Assembly: GCF_000805385.1 (NCBI RefSeq)
Contig: NZ_JTJW01000008.1
Span: 372,001 to 436,000 of the forward strand
Source of the DNA: Mycolicibacterium setense
GTDB taxonomy: Bacteria; Actinomycetota; Actinomycetes; Mycobacteriales; Mycobacteriaceae
Length of the DNA: 64,000 nt
Direction: 5' to 3'
Shown here one piece after another: positions 32,940 through 42,343 of the stretch; the stretch's first letter is position 1, and every line of letters starts with the position of its first letter. The notes under the pieces were generated by a model. The model saw only the letters and a program-made list of their open reading frames with translations. It was not told where the DNA came from and searched no databases. Position numbers and translations under genes: made by a program.

Positions 32940-34844
32940 TCACGCAGTCAGGTCGTCGCCGCTGGCCTGCTCGAGCAGGCTGCGCCGGTAGGACTCCATG
33001 GCCACCAGGTCGCCGAACAGGGCGTGATATTCGTCTCCCTGCTCCACCGGCGACATGCGTTGCAGCTTGGACTTCACCTCGGCGATCTGGCGGCCCACCC
33101 AAACTTCCTGCAGGCGGGCCAGCACGCTGCTGATGTAGCGCGGCAGGTGCTCGTCGTCCTCGACGTTGATGGCCTCCACGCCCAGTTCGTTGACCAGACT
33201 GGCCGCGGCCGGGGACGTGGTCTGCTCGCGGACCGCCTCGATCCACTGCGCACCGGATATGCCCGACGCCATGCCACCCGCACCCTCGATCGCCGACCGC
33301 ACCGCGGCATACCCGGGATGGGTGAAACTCTCGACGGTCAGCGAGTCGAAGACCGGCCCGGCGATCGCCGGATATTGCAGGCCGGCCTTGAGCGCTTCGC
33401 GCTGGGGCCACAGCGTCGGATCGGTCGGATTGGGGCGCTGCACTGGGGCCGCCGCGGGGCCCGCCTGTCGCGCCGCAGGCTGACGACGGGTGTCCTTGCG
33501 GCCACCACTGGCTTCCTCCCGCACCCGGCCGATCACCTGTGCCACGTTGTCCCAGCCGACCCAGCCGGCCAGCTGCCTGGCGTATTCGTCGCGCAGGGTC
33601 TGGTCCTTGATCCGGGCCGCGATCGGCACACAGCGCCGCAGCGCGGCCACGCGACCCTCGGCGCTGTCGAGATCGTGTTCGGCCAACGCACTGCGAATCA
33701 CGAACTCGAACAACGGAGTTCGTCGGGCCACCAGGTCACGCACGGCAGCGTCGCCGGACCGCAGCCGAAGATCGCACGGATCCATTCCGTCGGGAGCCAC
33801 CGCCACGAACGACTGACCGGACAGGTTCTGCTCGCCCTCGAACGCTTTGACCGCCGCCGCCTGGCCGGCGGCGTCGCCGTCGAACACGTAGATCAACTCA
33901 CCGCGGAAGAAGTTGTCGTCCATCATCAGCCGGCGCAGCATCGAAAGGTGCTGCTCGCCGAACGCGGTGCCGCACGAGGCCACCGCCGTGGTGACGCCGG
34001 CCATGTGCATGGCCATCACGTCGGTGTAGCCCTCGACGACGACGGCCTGATGCCCCTTGGCGATGTCTCGTTTGGCGCGGTCCAGGCCGAACAGCACCTG
34101 CGACTTCTTGTAGAGCACCGTCTCGGGGGTGTTGACGTACTTGGCCTGGTTCTGGTCGTCGTCGAACAACCGGCGCGCACCGAAGCCGATGGTCTCGCCC
34201 GAGGACACCCGGATCGGCCACAGCAGGCGGCGATGGAACCGGTCCATCGGCCCACGCTTGCCCTCCCGGCTCAGCCCGGCCGCCTCCAGTTCCTTGAACT
34301 CGAAACCCAAGCGTCGCAAGTGCTTTGTCAGCGTGTCCCACCCCGACGGCGCGAAACCGCACCCGAACTGGGCGGCCGCGGCGGCGTCGAAGTTGCGCTC
34401 GGTCAGGTACTTGCGCGCCTCCGCCGCCTCGTCGGAGGCCAGCGCCTCGGCGTAGAACTCCTGGGCGGCGGCGTTGGCGGCAAGCAACCGGCTGCGGCTG
34501 CCCCGGTCACGTTGCACATTGGTGGTCGACGAGCCGGTGTAGGTGACGGTGTAGCCGACCCGGTCGGCCAGCAGCTCGACGGCCTCGACGAAGGTGACGT
34601 GCTCGATCTTCTGGATGAAGGCGTAGACGTCACCGCCCTCGCCACAACCGAAGCAATGGAAGTGACCGTGATTGGGCCGCACATGGAATGACGGCGACTT
34701 CTCGTCGTGAAACGGGCACAGGCCCTTCATCGAGTCGGCCCCGGCCCGTCTCAGCTGGACATAGTCACCGACGACATCCTCGATGCGCACCTTTTCACGA
34801 ATGGCCGCGATATCGCGATCTGAAATCCGGCCGGCCACCGACAC
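32940..34844 (-). CDS. dnaG: DNA primase DnaG
   Basis: 634 residues. N-terminal CHC2 zinc-binding domain (CPFHDEKSPSFHV ... HCFGCGEGGD, about 40-65), RNA polymerase catalytic core with the TOPRIM motif (VVVEGYTDVMAMHMAG, then VFDGDAAGQ) and a C-terminal DnaB-interacting region of about 200 residues. It makes RNA primers for lagging-strand replication. Downstream of dgt, separated from it by a long perfect hairpin. Confidence 0.97.
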   Translation of the reverse strand: MSVAGRISDRDIAAIREKVRIEDVVGDYVQLRRAGADSMKGLCPFHDEKSPSFHVRPNHGHFHCFGCGEGGDVYAFIQKIEHVTFVEAVELLADRVGYTVTYTGSSTTNVQRDRGSRSRLLAANAAAQEFYAEALASDEAAEARKYLTERNFDAAAAAQFGCGFAPSGWDTLTKHLRRLGFEFKELEAAGLSREGKRGPMDRFHRRLLWPIRVSSGETIGFGARRLFDDDQNQAKYVNTPETVLYKKSQVLFGLDRAKRDIAKGHQAVVVEGYTDVMAMHMAGVTTAVASCGTAFGEQHLSMLRRLMMDDNFFRGELIYVFDGDAAGQAAAVKAFEGEQNLSGQSFVAVAPDGMDPCDLRLRSGDAAVRDLVARRTPLFEFVIRSALAEHDLDSAEGRVAALRRCVPIAARIKDQTLRDEYARQLAGWVGWDNVAQVIGRVREEASGGRKDTRRQPAARQAGPAAAPVQRPNPTDPTLWPQREALKAGLQYPAIAGPVFDSLTVESFTHPGYAAVRSAIEGAGGMASGISGAQWIEAVREQTTSPAAASLVNELGVEAINVEDDEHLPRYISSVLARLQEVWVGRQIAEVKSKLQRMSPVEQGDEYHALFGDLVAMESYRRSLLEQASGDDLTA

Positions 34845-34880
34845 AGTCTAAAGGCCTGGGAACCCCCCTTGACCACACCA

Positions 34881-34939
34881 CCGAACGTTGGCTTGTGTGC
34901 GAGTTTTCGCCCGGAACTCGCACACAAGCCAACGTTCGG
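34881..34939 (-). terminator. 25-bp perfect inverted repeat between dgt and dnaG
   Basis: Arms 34881-34905 and 34915-34939 are perfectly complementary over 25 bp with a 9-nt loop. Read on the minus strand it begins 7 nt after the dgt stop codon. There is no T-tract. The position and stability suggest a mycobacterial tract-less terminator or RNA-processing/stability element setting dnaG expression relative to dgt. Confidence 0.75.
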
Positions 34940-34946
34940 CGCGTGC

Positions 34947-36221
34947 TCAACCCAGCGGCCGCGGCGAGCGGGCCTCGTGCACCCGTTCCAACCGACTCTC
35001 GGTGTAGGACGCGATCTGATCGACCACCACTCGCAGCTTGGCTCCGTCGTCGGCCGCGAGGTCGAACTCGGGCGCGAACTGCGGGTCAAGGCTGCCCGGG
35101 GCCTGCGCCCACAGCGCCAGGGCGACTTCATGGATGAGCGTGCGCTGATCGGCCTGGATCTGCAGGTGCCGGTGATCGGACATGATGAACTGCAGCGCCA
35201 GCATCTTGAGCAACACCACCTCGGCGCGCACCAGTGGTGGCACCTGAAGGTCGGCAGCGAAACGCCGTAGCGGCGCTTCCCCCGCCACCGCCCGGGTCTG
35301 GGTGATGGCCGCATTGGCAAACCGCCCGACGAGCTCGCTGGTCATCGTCTTCAACGCGACCGAGGCCGCCAGGGTGCCGTCGTATTTTTTGGCCGAGGCC
35401 ACCACCGGGATGTGGGACAACCGCTCGGCGGCGGCCAGCAGATCGTCATAGCTGACGCTCGGAAAGTTCCTGGAGCCGAGCTCGGCGAGCGAGGCGGCGG
35501 CATCGGGATCGCCGAGCACCCGCAGGTCGATCCGTCCGGAGATGACGCCGTCCTCGACGTCGTGCACCGAATAGGCGACATCGTCGGCCCAGTCCATCAC
35601 CTGGGCTTCCAGGCACGGCCGCTCGTCGGGGGCGCCGGCCCGCATCCAGGCGGCGGCCTCCGCGTCGTCGTCGTAGAAGCCGTACTTGCGGCGGGTACCG
35701 AAGCTCGGCCACGGATACTTCGCCACGGCGTCCAGAGCGGCCCGCGTCAAGTTGAGCCCAGCCGAACGCCCGTCGGCGTCAAGGACTTTGGGCTCCAGCC
35801 TGGTGAGGATCCGGAAGTTCTGCGCATTGCCCTCGAATCCACCGAAGGCTTTGGCGATCTCGTCGAGCGCACGCTCACCGTTGTGTCCGTAGGGCGGGTG
35901 CCCGATGTCGTGAGCCAGCCCGGCCAGATCCACCAGGTCGGCATCGCAACCCAAACCGATCGCCATACCCCGCCCGATCTGAGCCACCTCGAGCGAGTGG
36001 GTGAGCCGGGTGCGCGGAGTGTCACCATGCCGCGGACCGACCACCTGGGTCTTGTCGGCCAGCCGCCGCAGCGCCGCGCTGTGCAACACGCGGGCCCGAT
36101 CGCGAGCGAAATCGGTGCGGTGTTCGGTGTCGGTCCCGGGCAGCGCAGCACCCTTGGGCGCCTCGACCACCAGACGTTGCCGGTCGAAGTCGTCATACCA
36201 GGACTGCGTATCCGCGTTCAC
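34947..36221 (-). CDS. dgt: Deoxyguanosinetriphosphate triphosphohydrolase
   Basis: 424-residue HD-domain dNTPase that hydrolyses dGTP to deoxyguanosine and triphosphate. HD metal ligands are visible: RLTHSLEVAQIGR, LAGLAHDIGHPPYGHNGE and a later VMDWADDVAYSVHDVEDG. GTG 36221 matches where M. tuberculosis Dgt begins as I recall it; an in-frame GTG at 36251 would add ten residues. dnaG lies downstream on the same strand, and a TPM-domain gene starts 59 bp away on the other strand. Confidence 0.9.
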   Translation of the reverse strand: MNADTQSWYDDFDRQRLVVEAPKGAALPGTDTEHRTDFARDRARVLHSAALRRLADKTQVVGPRHGDTPRTRLTHSLEVAQIGRGMAIGLGCDADLVDLAGLAHDIGHPPYGHNGERALDEIAKAFGGFEGNAQNFRILTRLEPKVLDADGRSAGLNLTRAALDAVAKYPWPSFGTRRKYGFYDDDAEAAAWMRAGAPDERPCLEAQVMDWADDVAYSVHDVEDGVISGRIDLRVLGDPDAAASLAELGSRNFPSVSYDDLLAAAERLSHIPVVASAKKYDGTLAASVALKTMTSELVGRFANAAITQTRAVAGEAPLRRFAADLQVPPLVRAEVVLLKMLALQFIMSDHRHLQIQADQRTLIHEVALALWAQAPGSLDPQFAPEFDLAADDGAKLRVVVDQIASYTESRLERVHEARSPRPLG

Positions 36222-36280
36222 CGACGCACAGTCTGCCAGGAACCGGCCCACCCACCCCGCAGCGCACTAGATTGACGGTC

Positions 36281-38320
36281 ATGCGTATCGCCCGTGTGCT
36301 GTCCATGCTGCTCGCGATCCTGACCACCGCACTCCTGGTCGCCCCCGGCGCAGCGGCCGAACCGCCGATGCGGCTGGCCACACAACTCACCGACAACGCC
36401 GGGGCACTGTCGTCGCCGCAGCGGGCCAGTGTGCAACGCGCCCTCGACCAGCTCTACGACACCAAACGCATTCAGCTCTGGGTGGTCTTCGTCGAGGACT
36501 TCTCCGGGGAGAACCAGTCGGGCTGGGCACGGAACACCATCCGGCTCAGCGATCTGGGCGATGACGACGCGCTGCTCGCCGTGGCCACCAAGGACCGTGC
36601 GTACTCGTTCCAGGTGCCGAACACGGTCCGGGGCGGCAATGAGCGCGCCAACGACATCCGGGTCAACAGCATCGAGCCGGCACTGCACCGTGACGACTGG
36701 GCCGGCGCCGCGATCGCCGCCGCCAACGGTCTGAAAGCCGAACCGGCCGCCAATCCGTCTGCCGCACCCGGGATCTCGTGGCCGGCACTGCTGATCGCCG
36801 TCGGCGTGGTGCTCGTGCTGCTCGGGTTGCTGTGGTGGTGGTCGCGCCGGCGCCGGGCCAAGCGACGTCGCGCCGAGTTCGAGGCCGCCAAGCGGGTCGA
36901 CCCGACCGACGCCAACGCCCTGGCCGCTGTGCCGCTGGAGGCGCTCGACGAGCTGTCCCGCTCGATCGTGGTCGATGTCGACAACGCGGTGCGCACCAGT
37001 GAGGCCGAGCTCGAACTGGCCGTCGAGGAGTTCGGGGCCAAGCGCACCGAACCCTTCAGCGCCGCCCTCGCGAACGCGAAAACCGCCCTGGCCCAAGCGT
37101 TCAACGTGCGCCAAACCCTCGATGACGATGCGCCCGAGACACCGCTGCAACAACGTCAGCTGTTGACTCAGGTGGTGGTGTCGGCAGCCAGGGCCGACCG
37201 GGAGCTGGACGCCCAGAGCCAGGCATTCGAGCAGCTGCGCGATCTGGTGATCAACGCACCGGCGCGCCTCGACACCATGACCCAGCAGATGGTCGACCTG
37301 ACCGCCCGCATCGACCCGTCCCGACAAACCTTGGACAACCTGCACACGCAGTTCGACGCGACCGCCCTGACCTCGGTGGCGACCAACGTCGATACCGCCA
37401 AGGAGCGGCTGGCATTCGCCGATCGCAACATCACCACGGCCCGCGACCTGGTATCCCGGCCGGCGACGGATCAGACCGCGTTGGTGGACGCCGTACGCTC
37501 GGCCGAGTCCGCGCTCGACCAGGCCCGCACCCTGCTCGACGCCGTGGACAGCGCCGCCTCCGACATCAACCGGGCCCTGGCCGGCCTGCCCGCGGCCATC
37601 ACCGACATTCAGGCCGGAATCGACCAGGCGAATTCACTGCTGGCGCAACCGGGTACGCCGCAGGCGGACAGACTCGGCGCGGCCCGCGATGCGGCCAAGA
37701 AAGCTGCCGACAGTGCGACGGCCAACGGTAAGGCTGACCCACTGGGCACGTTCACGCGGTTGACCAAGGCCGACGCCGAACTCGATCAGCTGCTCGCCGG
37801 CGTTCACGAACAGCAGGAGGCCGCAGAACGGCTGGCCCGGGCGCTGGAGCAAGCCCTGTTCACCGCGCAGTCGCGGGTCAAGGCGGTGTCGGACTTCATC
37901 GAAACTCGACGCGGCAGCATCGGTCCGGAGGCCCGCACCCGGCTGGCCGAGGCACAACGGCAGCTTCAGGCCGCCGAATCCAAGCGGTCCGACAATCCGA
38001 ATGAGGCGGTGGCGCACGCCAACGGAGCGTCGACCCTTGCGGCGCAGGCACAGGGCTTGGCCAACGACGACGTTCGCGCCGCGCAGCGGTCCTACACCTC
38101 GCAGTACGGAGGGGGCGGTGGGTCCGACATGGGTGCGGTGCTCGGCGGCATCCTCATCGGCAACATCCTGCGCGGCGGGGGCGGCGGTTTTGGTGGCGGC
38201 TTCGGCGGCGGGTACGGCAGCAGCTGGGGCGGTGGACGCGGCATGGGCCGCCCGACGTCGTACGGCGGATCGTCCCATTCGTCGGGCCGCAGCTACAGCG
38301 GTGGTGGCGGCCGGTTCTAG
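36281..38320 (+). CDS. TPM-domain exported protein with coiled coils and Gly-rich tail
   Basis: 679 residues: signal peptide (to about 28, VAPGAAAE), TPM (TLP18.3/Psb32/MOLO-1) phosphatase-like domain (about 35-150), one transmembrane helix (LLIAVGVVLVLLGLLWWW, about 167-185), a long Ala/Asp-rich helical region of some 380 residues, and a glycine-rich C-terminus. The TPM domain faces outside and the helical part is cytoplasmic if the helix spans once. Matches Rv2345 by position. ATG 36281 follows TAGATT (36268-36273) by 7 nt, so it is leaderless. Confidence 0.85.
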   Translation: MRIARVLSMLLAILTTALLVAPGAAAEPPMRLATQLTDNAGALSSPQRASVQRALDQLYDTKRIQLWVVFVEDFSGENQSGWARNTIRLSDLGDDDALLAVATKDRAYSFQVPNTVRGGNERANDIRVNSIEPALHRDDWAGAAIAAANGLKAEPAANPSAAPGISWPALLIAVGVVLVLLGLLWWWSRRRRAKRRRAEFEAAKRVDPTDANALAAVPLEALDELSRSIVVDVDNAVRTSEAELELAVEEFGAKRTEPFSAALANAKTALAQAFNVRQTLDDDAPETPLQQRQLLTQVVVSAARADRELDAQSQAFEQLRDLVINAPARLDTMTQQMVDLTARIDPSRQTLDNLHTQFDATALTSVATNVDTAKERLAFADRNITTARDLVSRPATDQTALVDAVRSAESALDQARTLLDAVDSAASDINRALAGLPAAITDIQAGIDQANSLLAQPGTPQADRLGAARDAAKKAADSATANGKADPLGTFTRLTKADAELDQLLAGVHEQQEAAERLARALEQALFTAQSRVKAVSDFIETRRGSIGPEARTRLAEAQRQLQAAESKRSDNPNEAVAHANGASTLAAQAQGLANDDVRAAQRSYTSQYGGGGGSDMGAVLGGILIGNILRGGGGGFGGGFGGGYGSSWGGGRGMGRPTSYGGSSHSSGRSYSGGGGRF

Positions 38321-38325
38321 TCCCG

Positions 38326-38383
38326 CGAGCAGACGTGCCGGTACCTCGGAATGCGCGGAATCGGGTACCCGCGCGTCTGCTCG
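38326..38383. terminator. Hairpin with CGAGCAGACG arms between convergent genes
   Basis: CGAGCAGACG (38326-38335) pairs with CGTCTGCTCG (38374-38383); the pairing continues inward through GGTACC to 20-nt arms with two mismatches and an 18-nt loop. It begins 5 nt after the TPM-gene stop and lies between that gene and the convergent hydrolase. It shares its outer arm with the hairpin behind glyS. Confidence 0.7.
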
Positions 38384-38418
38384 GCGTCAAGCGTCTTGAC
38401 TGATGGCTTTCGTGACGC

Positions 38419-39249
38419 TCAGCCCAGGAACCGGTTGACGTCATGGGCGAAATCGGTGATGTGCTGGAACAGAAATCCATGTCCGGCATCACTGTAGAGC
38501 GACACCTTGGCATCGGGCAGCCGCTGCGACATCGCGTAGGTGGCATAGGAATTGATCATCACATCGTGCGCACCGTTGGCCACCAGCACCGGCAGCTTCA
38601 GCTCGGCCAGCCGGTCATAGTATCCGCCAAATGCGGCGATGGCGCCGAGCTGCGCGCGGTAGGTGCCCGGCTGGACCTCAGCATGCGAGTGCCCGAGCCG
38701 AGTGTCCAAACGCCGCAACGACGCCATACCCGCCGACCGGCCTTCGTCGGTCTCCGGGAAGAAGAGGTACAAGTAGTCCTCGTCATCGTTGACCTCGTGA
38801 CCGAGGATTTCGCCGACCCGAGGCCCGGGCGCCGGCTGCTCGGGCACCCCGGCCGGGGTGCTGCCCGCAACGATCAAGCGGCGCACCAGCTCGGGGGCCC
38901 GCAATGCGATGCCCTGCGCGACAATTCCACCCAGCGACCAGCCGAGTACGTCGACCTGGGGCAGGCCCAGCGCACGGATGAACGCGATCCCGCCGTCGGC
39001 GAGGCCTTCGATGGTGGTGGGCGCGGGTCCACTGGATGCGCTGGTCCCCCGGTTGTCGAACACGATGACCTCGCGTTCCGCGGCGAGCTCATCGAGTAAC
39101 TGCGGATCCCAGTGGTCGATCGTGCCGCGCAGCCTCATGCACAGCACGAGCGGAACCGTTCCGGGCTTACCGAAGCGGCGGTAGTGGAAGCGTTCCCCCT
39201 CAGGCCCATCGACGAAACGGTCGTCGGCCTGGTCGGACAGGTATGGCAT
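38419..39249 (-). CDS. Alpha/beta hydrolase (1)
   Basis: 276 residues with the nucleophile elbow GWSLGG near 105, VIVFDNRGTSAS upstream and a terminal DAGHGF His, so Ser-Asp-His should be intact. The start has GAAGGGAAC 4 nt before ATG 39249. It is similar in outline to hydrolase (2) encoded two genes upstream. An ACGGATACC box lies 55 bp before its start, so it may have its own promoter within the operon. Substrate unknown; probably an ester, lactone or epoxide. Confidence 0.8.
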   Translation of the reverse strand: MPYLSDQADDRFVDGPEGERFHYRRFGKPGTVPLVLCMRLRGTIDHWDPQLLDELAAEREVIVFDNRGTSASSGPAPTTIEGLADGGIAFIRALGLPQVDVLGWSLGGIVAQGIALRAPELVRRLIVAGSTPAGVPEQPAPGPRVGEILGHEVNDDEDYLYLFFPETDEGRSAGMASLRRLDTRLGHSHAEVQPGTYRAQLGAIAAFGGYYDRLAELKLPVLVANGAHDVMINSYATYAMSQRLPDAKVSLYSDAGHGFLFQHITDFAHDVNRFLG

Positions 39250-39304
39250 GGTGGTTCCCTTCTGATTGGATCTCATTCGACGCTCACATCGGGCGGTCTG
39301 CTGC

Positions 39305-39314
39305 GGTATCCGTC
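39305..39314 (-). promoter_or_regulatory. ACGGATACC box upstream of hydrolase (1)
   Basis: Plus-strand GGTATCCGTC, which reads GACGGATACC towards the hydrolase gene; the first 10 bp of the 20-bp box seen at 40972 are identical. It is 55 nt before the start codon at 39249. Confidence 0.5.
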
Positions 39315-39322
39315 GTCAGCTC

Positions 39323-40042
39323 TCAGCCCAGGGTGATGTCGGTGAGTTCGATGGACACCACGAGTTGTTCTGGGACCGGGTGGTTGTCGGCGTCGCGGAC
39401 GTAGATCATCCGGGTGCGTGGGATCACCAGTCCGTCGATCTCATCGAAATCCGAGATGTAGTGCGCGCCTGGGGATCCCCCGGCAATGTCGACCTGGTAG
39501 TCGCGCCGCCGGATCAGCCCGTCGGCATCGACGTAGAGAATCTGGTGCGGGCTGTGAGTGGCGATCGTGTCGGGATAGTCCACGTGCAGAGTGCGCCAGC
39601 GCTGCCCGTCCTCGGTCCAGGGGTCGCCCTCCTCGGTACGCACTCCAGGGAAGGTGAGGTTGAACGGTTCTGCGGTGTAGGTCCACATGGCGTATCCGGT
39701 GAAGTACGCCAACTGCATTGTGGTCCAGGGTGTTTCCAGAGTGTGGCCGGCGAACGAAGCACGGGCATCGTCGAGCACCTCGACGACGTCACCTTCGGTC
39801 GTCTCGATGCCCACCCGCTGCGGAGTGTAGGCGGTCTTCAGATCAGTTGCGGTGAAAGGCCACAACGAGGTGCGCTGGTCTTTGATCCAGACAGTGATCT
39901 CACCTTCGTCGACGATGCCGGGGACCGCCTTGATATCCCAGATGGCGCCGCCGAACCGTTTGTGCGCGGTGACCGAGGTCAGTTCGCGCCAGCGGTCTAC
40001 TCCGCCGTAGGTGTTCAGGACGGTGGTGAGCAGGTCGGTCAT
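39323..40042 (-). CDS. Hypothetical protein between two hydrolase genes
   Basis: 239 residues, unrecognised. It is soluble and predominantly beta by appearance, with many aromatic residues and segments such as GAIWDIKAVPGIVDEGEITVWI and MIYVRDADNHP. The pattern recalls a lipid- or hydrophobe-binding barrel, but that is only an impression. It lies 9 bp downstream of hydrolase (2), hence the same operon. Confidence 0.6.
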   Translation of the reverse strand: MTDLLTTVLNTYGGVDRWRELTSVTAHKRFGGAIWDIKAVPGIVDEGEITVWIKDQRTSLWPFTATDLKTAYTPQRVGIETTEGDVVEVLDDARASFAGHTLETPWTTMQLAYFTGYAMWTYTAEPFNLTFPGVRTEEGDPWTEDGQRWRTLHVDYPDTIATHSPHQILYVDADGLIRRRDYQVDIAGGSPGAHYISDFDEIDGLVIPRTRMIYVRDADNHPVPEQLVVSIELTDITLG

Positions 40043-40051
40043 GGGTTCTCC

Positions 40052-40915
40052 TTAGCGGCCGAGAAATTGGCGGATGTGCTGACCGAACTCGACCGGGTAC
40101 TGGCCGAGAAATCCGTGGCCGGCGTCGGGGTAGATGCGCAGTTGGGCGCCCCGGATCTTCTCGGCCAGCAGGTGGCTGTTCTTGGTGGACATCATGGTGT
40201 CGTTGTCACCATTGGCGACCAGCGTCGGTTGAGTGATCGCCGAAAGTCGTTCCAGTTTTGATGATTCCGGGATGCCCCAGGTCATCAAGGCCTGATACTG
40301 GGCGTCGCGACAGACCAGCGTCGTCTCGGCGTCACGGTCGGCGGTGCGCGCATGGGTGCGGGCCAGGTACTCCCAGCCGCGTTGGACGCTCTGGTCGGAG
40401 CCGGAGAAGAACAGTGCGATGAATCCCTCGGAGGTGATCTCGCCGGCGCAGGCGTATGTGTAGACGTCCTCGGACCAACGGTGCAGATCGGGGGCACCCT
40501 GCGGCGCAGTGCCGGCAAGCACCAGCCGGCGCGGCAACCGTGGACGCACCAGGGCGATCTCCTGGGCGATGTGGCCACCGAGCGAGAAGCCCAGCAGGTC
40601 CACCGTGGCGATGCCCAGGGCATCGATGAACTGCAGGGCGTCGCGCGCCATATCCGTGACGTTGTCAGGGGTGGTCCCGGTGGAGCCACCGACACCGCGC
40701 AGGTCGACGGTGATCACCTCACGGTCGGCCGCCAGAACATCGAGCAGTGCCGGGTCCCAGTAGTCGAGGTTGCCGCGGAAATGCTGGAGCAGTACCAATG
40801 GGGGCACCGTGGCTGATGGGTTACCGACGCGCCGGTAGGCGAACCGTTCGCCCGCCACGTCGACGGTGAGGTTGGGGGCGTACGTTGCCTCCACCTCGGT
40901 GATGGTGTCCGTCAT
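40052..40915 (-). CDS. Alpha/beta hydrolase (2)
   Basis: 287 residues. Nucleophile elbow GFSLGG, VDLRGVGGSTG before it, and DAGHGFLGQYP with the catalytic His near the C-terminus. Closely resembles hydrolase (1) in order of motifs and C-terminus, suggesting an old duplication. First gene of the three-gene operon reading to 38419; the 20-bp box at 40972-40991 is 56 nt upstream. Confidence 0.8.
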   Translation of the reverse strand: MTDTITEVEATYAPNLTVDVAGERFAYRRVGNPSATVPPLVLLQHFRGNLDYWDPALLDVLAADREVITVDLRGVGGSTGTTPDNVTDMARDALQFIDALGIATVDLLGFSLGGHIAQEIALVRPRLPRRLVLAGTAPQGAPDLHRWSEDVYTYACAGEITSEGFIALFFSGSDQSVQRGWEYLARTHARTADRDAETTLVCRDAQYQALMTWGIPESSKLERLSAITQPTLVANGDNDTMMSTKNSHLLAEKIRGAQLRIYPDAGHGFLGQYPVEFGQHIRQFLGR

Positions 40916-40971
40916 GTCCTGTCTCCCTATCGCTTTGCTGGAATCAAGCGTGGCGTTCCATGGCCTGCCTG

Positions 40972-40991
40972 GGTATCCGTCAATTGACTAC
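40972..40991 (-). promoter_or_regulatory. 20-bp regulon box, copy 1 (hydrolase operon)
   Basis: GGTATCCGTCAATTGACTAC; the exact reverse complement occurs at 45088-45107. Read on the minus strand it ends GACGGATACC 56 nt before the start of hydrolase (2). The internal GTCAATTGAC is a 10-bp palindrome. Its repetition ahead of separate units of this cluster makes it a likely activator or repressor site. Confidence 0.7.
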
Positions 40992-41073
40992 GCGCCCGCG
41001 TCGACGCGGTGGCTCATGGCGATGGTCGTTTGACGGATGGCCCGGCGGAAGCCGACGGGACACACTGTCTCCC

Positions 41074-41895
41074 ATGCCGTATATCGAAGGCTCCGACGGG
41101 GCGCAGCTGTACTACAAAGACTGGGGCAGCGGGCCGGCGGTGGTCTTCAGTCACGGCTGGCCACTGAGTGCAGACGCCTGGGATGTCGAGCTGAAACTGC
41201 TCGCCGACAATGGTTTCCGTGCCATCGCGCACGACCGGCGGGGGCACGGTCGTTCCGAACAGACCTGGTCGGGCAACGATATGGACACCTATGCGGCGGA
41301 TCTTGCGACGGTGGTGCACGCACTGGGGCTCTCCGACATCGTCGTGATCGGGCATTCCACCGGCGGCGGCGAAGTGGTCAGGTACGCGGCGCGTCACGGC
41401 ACAGGCCGGGTGCGCAAGGTGATCACCGTCGGCGCGGTGCCGCCGGTGATGCTGGCCTCACCGCAGAACCCCGAAGGCACACCGCTCTCGGTGTTCGACG
41501 ATATCCGGGCACAGGTGCTGGCCGACCGATCCCGGTATTGGCGGGAACTCGCGATGGCGTTCTACGGTTTCAACCGGGACGGTACCACCGCGTCACAGGG
41601 ATTGATCGACCATTTCTGGCTGCAGGGCATGCAGGCGGGGCTGGCCTCGGCATACGACTGCGTGCAGGCGTTCTCGGAGACCGACCTGACCGGGGACCTT
41701 CGTGCCCTTGAGGTGCCGATCCTAATCGCGCACGGCGATGACGACCAGATCGTCCCCATCCATGACGCCGCATCGAAGGCGATCGAACTGGTGCGCTACG
41801 GCACATTGCGGGTGTATCCCGGTGCCTCCCACGGTATTCACGGTGACTATCAGCAGCAACTGGGTCGCGATCTGCTGGACTTCATCCGGAGCTGA
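41074..41895 (+). CDS. Non-heme chloroperoxidase-like alpha/beta hydrolase (3)
   Basis: 273 residues. GHSTGG elbow, FSHGWPLSADAWD oxyanion region, HDRRGHGRS and a final GASHGIHGDY with the catalytic His. This set of motifs is typical of the cofactor-free haloperoxidase/perhydrolase subgroup (esterases, arylesterases). ATG 41074 starts the conserved domain; the frame is open upstream to 40960 across the regulatory region. The 3' end overlaps the convergent HxlR gene by 14 bp. Confidence 0.85.
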   Translation: MPYIEGSDGAQLYYKDWGSGPAVVFSHGWPLSADAWDVELKLLADNGFRAIAHDRRGHGRSEQTWSGNDMDTYAADLATVVHALGLSDIVVIGHSTGGGEVVRYAARHGTGRVRKVITVGAVPPVMLASPQNPEGTPLSVFDDIRAQVLADRSRYWRELAMAFYGFNRDGTTASQGLIDHFWLQGMQAGLASAYDCVQAFSETDLTGDLRALEVPILIAHGDDDQIVPIHDAASKAIELVRYGTLRVYPGASHGIHGDYQQQLGRDLLDFIRS

Positions 41896-42337
41896 GTCTG
41901 TCGATCAGGGTCACCTCCCCGGTGGGCACAGCGACGCCGTCCCGACGCCGGAACACAACCAGCGCGTGTTCCCCAGTGGCCTCCTCGATGAACCGGTAAC
42001 CACTGCGTTTGGTGGTGACCCGATGCCTGTTACCCCACTGCCCCATCGCGGCGAGCACGGTTATCAGATCGTGTCCGGCGTCGGTGAGCACGTAACGGCT
42101 GCGGGTACGTTCGCCGGGCTCCCGGTAATCCTCGACGTCCAATATGCCGGCGTCCACCAGCTCGGCCAGTCGTGCGCTGAGCACATCGGAGGCCACGCCG
42201 AGCTGCTCCCGGAACTCGGAGAACCGGGACCGGCCCAGCAACGCCTCCCGGATGATCAGGATGGCCCACCGCTGCCCCAGCACCGCCATGGTGCGGGCGA
42301 TCGGGCAGGCGTCGTCGGACCACGGGTCGGTGCGCAT
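41882..42337 (-). CDS. HxlR-family transcriptional regulator
   Basis: 151 residues with the winged-helix of the HxlR family: CPIARTMAVLGQRWAILIIREALLGRSRFSEF at the N-terminus (Cys11 is the conserved, often redox- or electrophile-sensing position) and SDVLSARLAELVDAGIL. ATG 42337 follows TAGGCT (42344-42349 on this strand) by 6 nt, a leaderless start. Divergent from the LuxR-type regulator across a short region with its own dyad. Probably regulates itself, the LuxR gene, or both. Confidence 0.85.
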   Translation of the reverse strand: MRTDPWSDDACPIARTMAVLGQRWAILIIREALLGRSRFSEFREQLGVASDVLSARLAELVDAGILDVEDYREPGERTRSRYVLTDAGHDLITVLAAMGQWGNRHRVTTKRSGYRFIEEATGEHALVVFRRRDGVAVPTGEVTLIDRLSSG

Positions 42338-42343
42338 CCTCAC

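Noticed and set aside
32850..34691. 613-residue open frame on the plus strand opposite dnaG
   Set aside because: It is the antisense of a conserved gene; the composition (His, Arg and Gly-rich) is typical of high-GC shadow frames and shows no domain.
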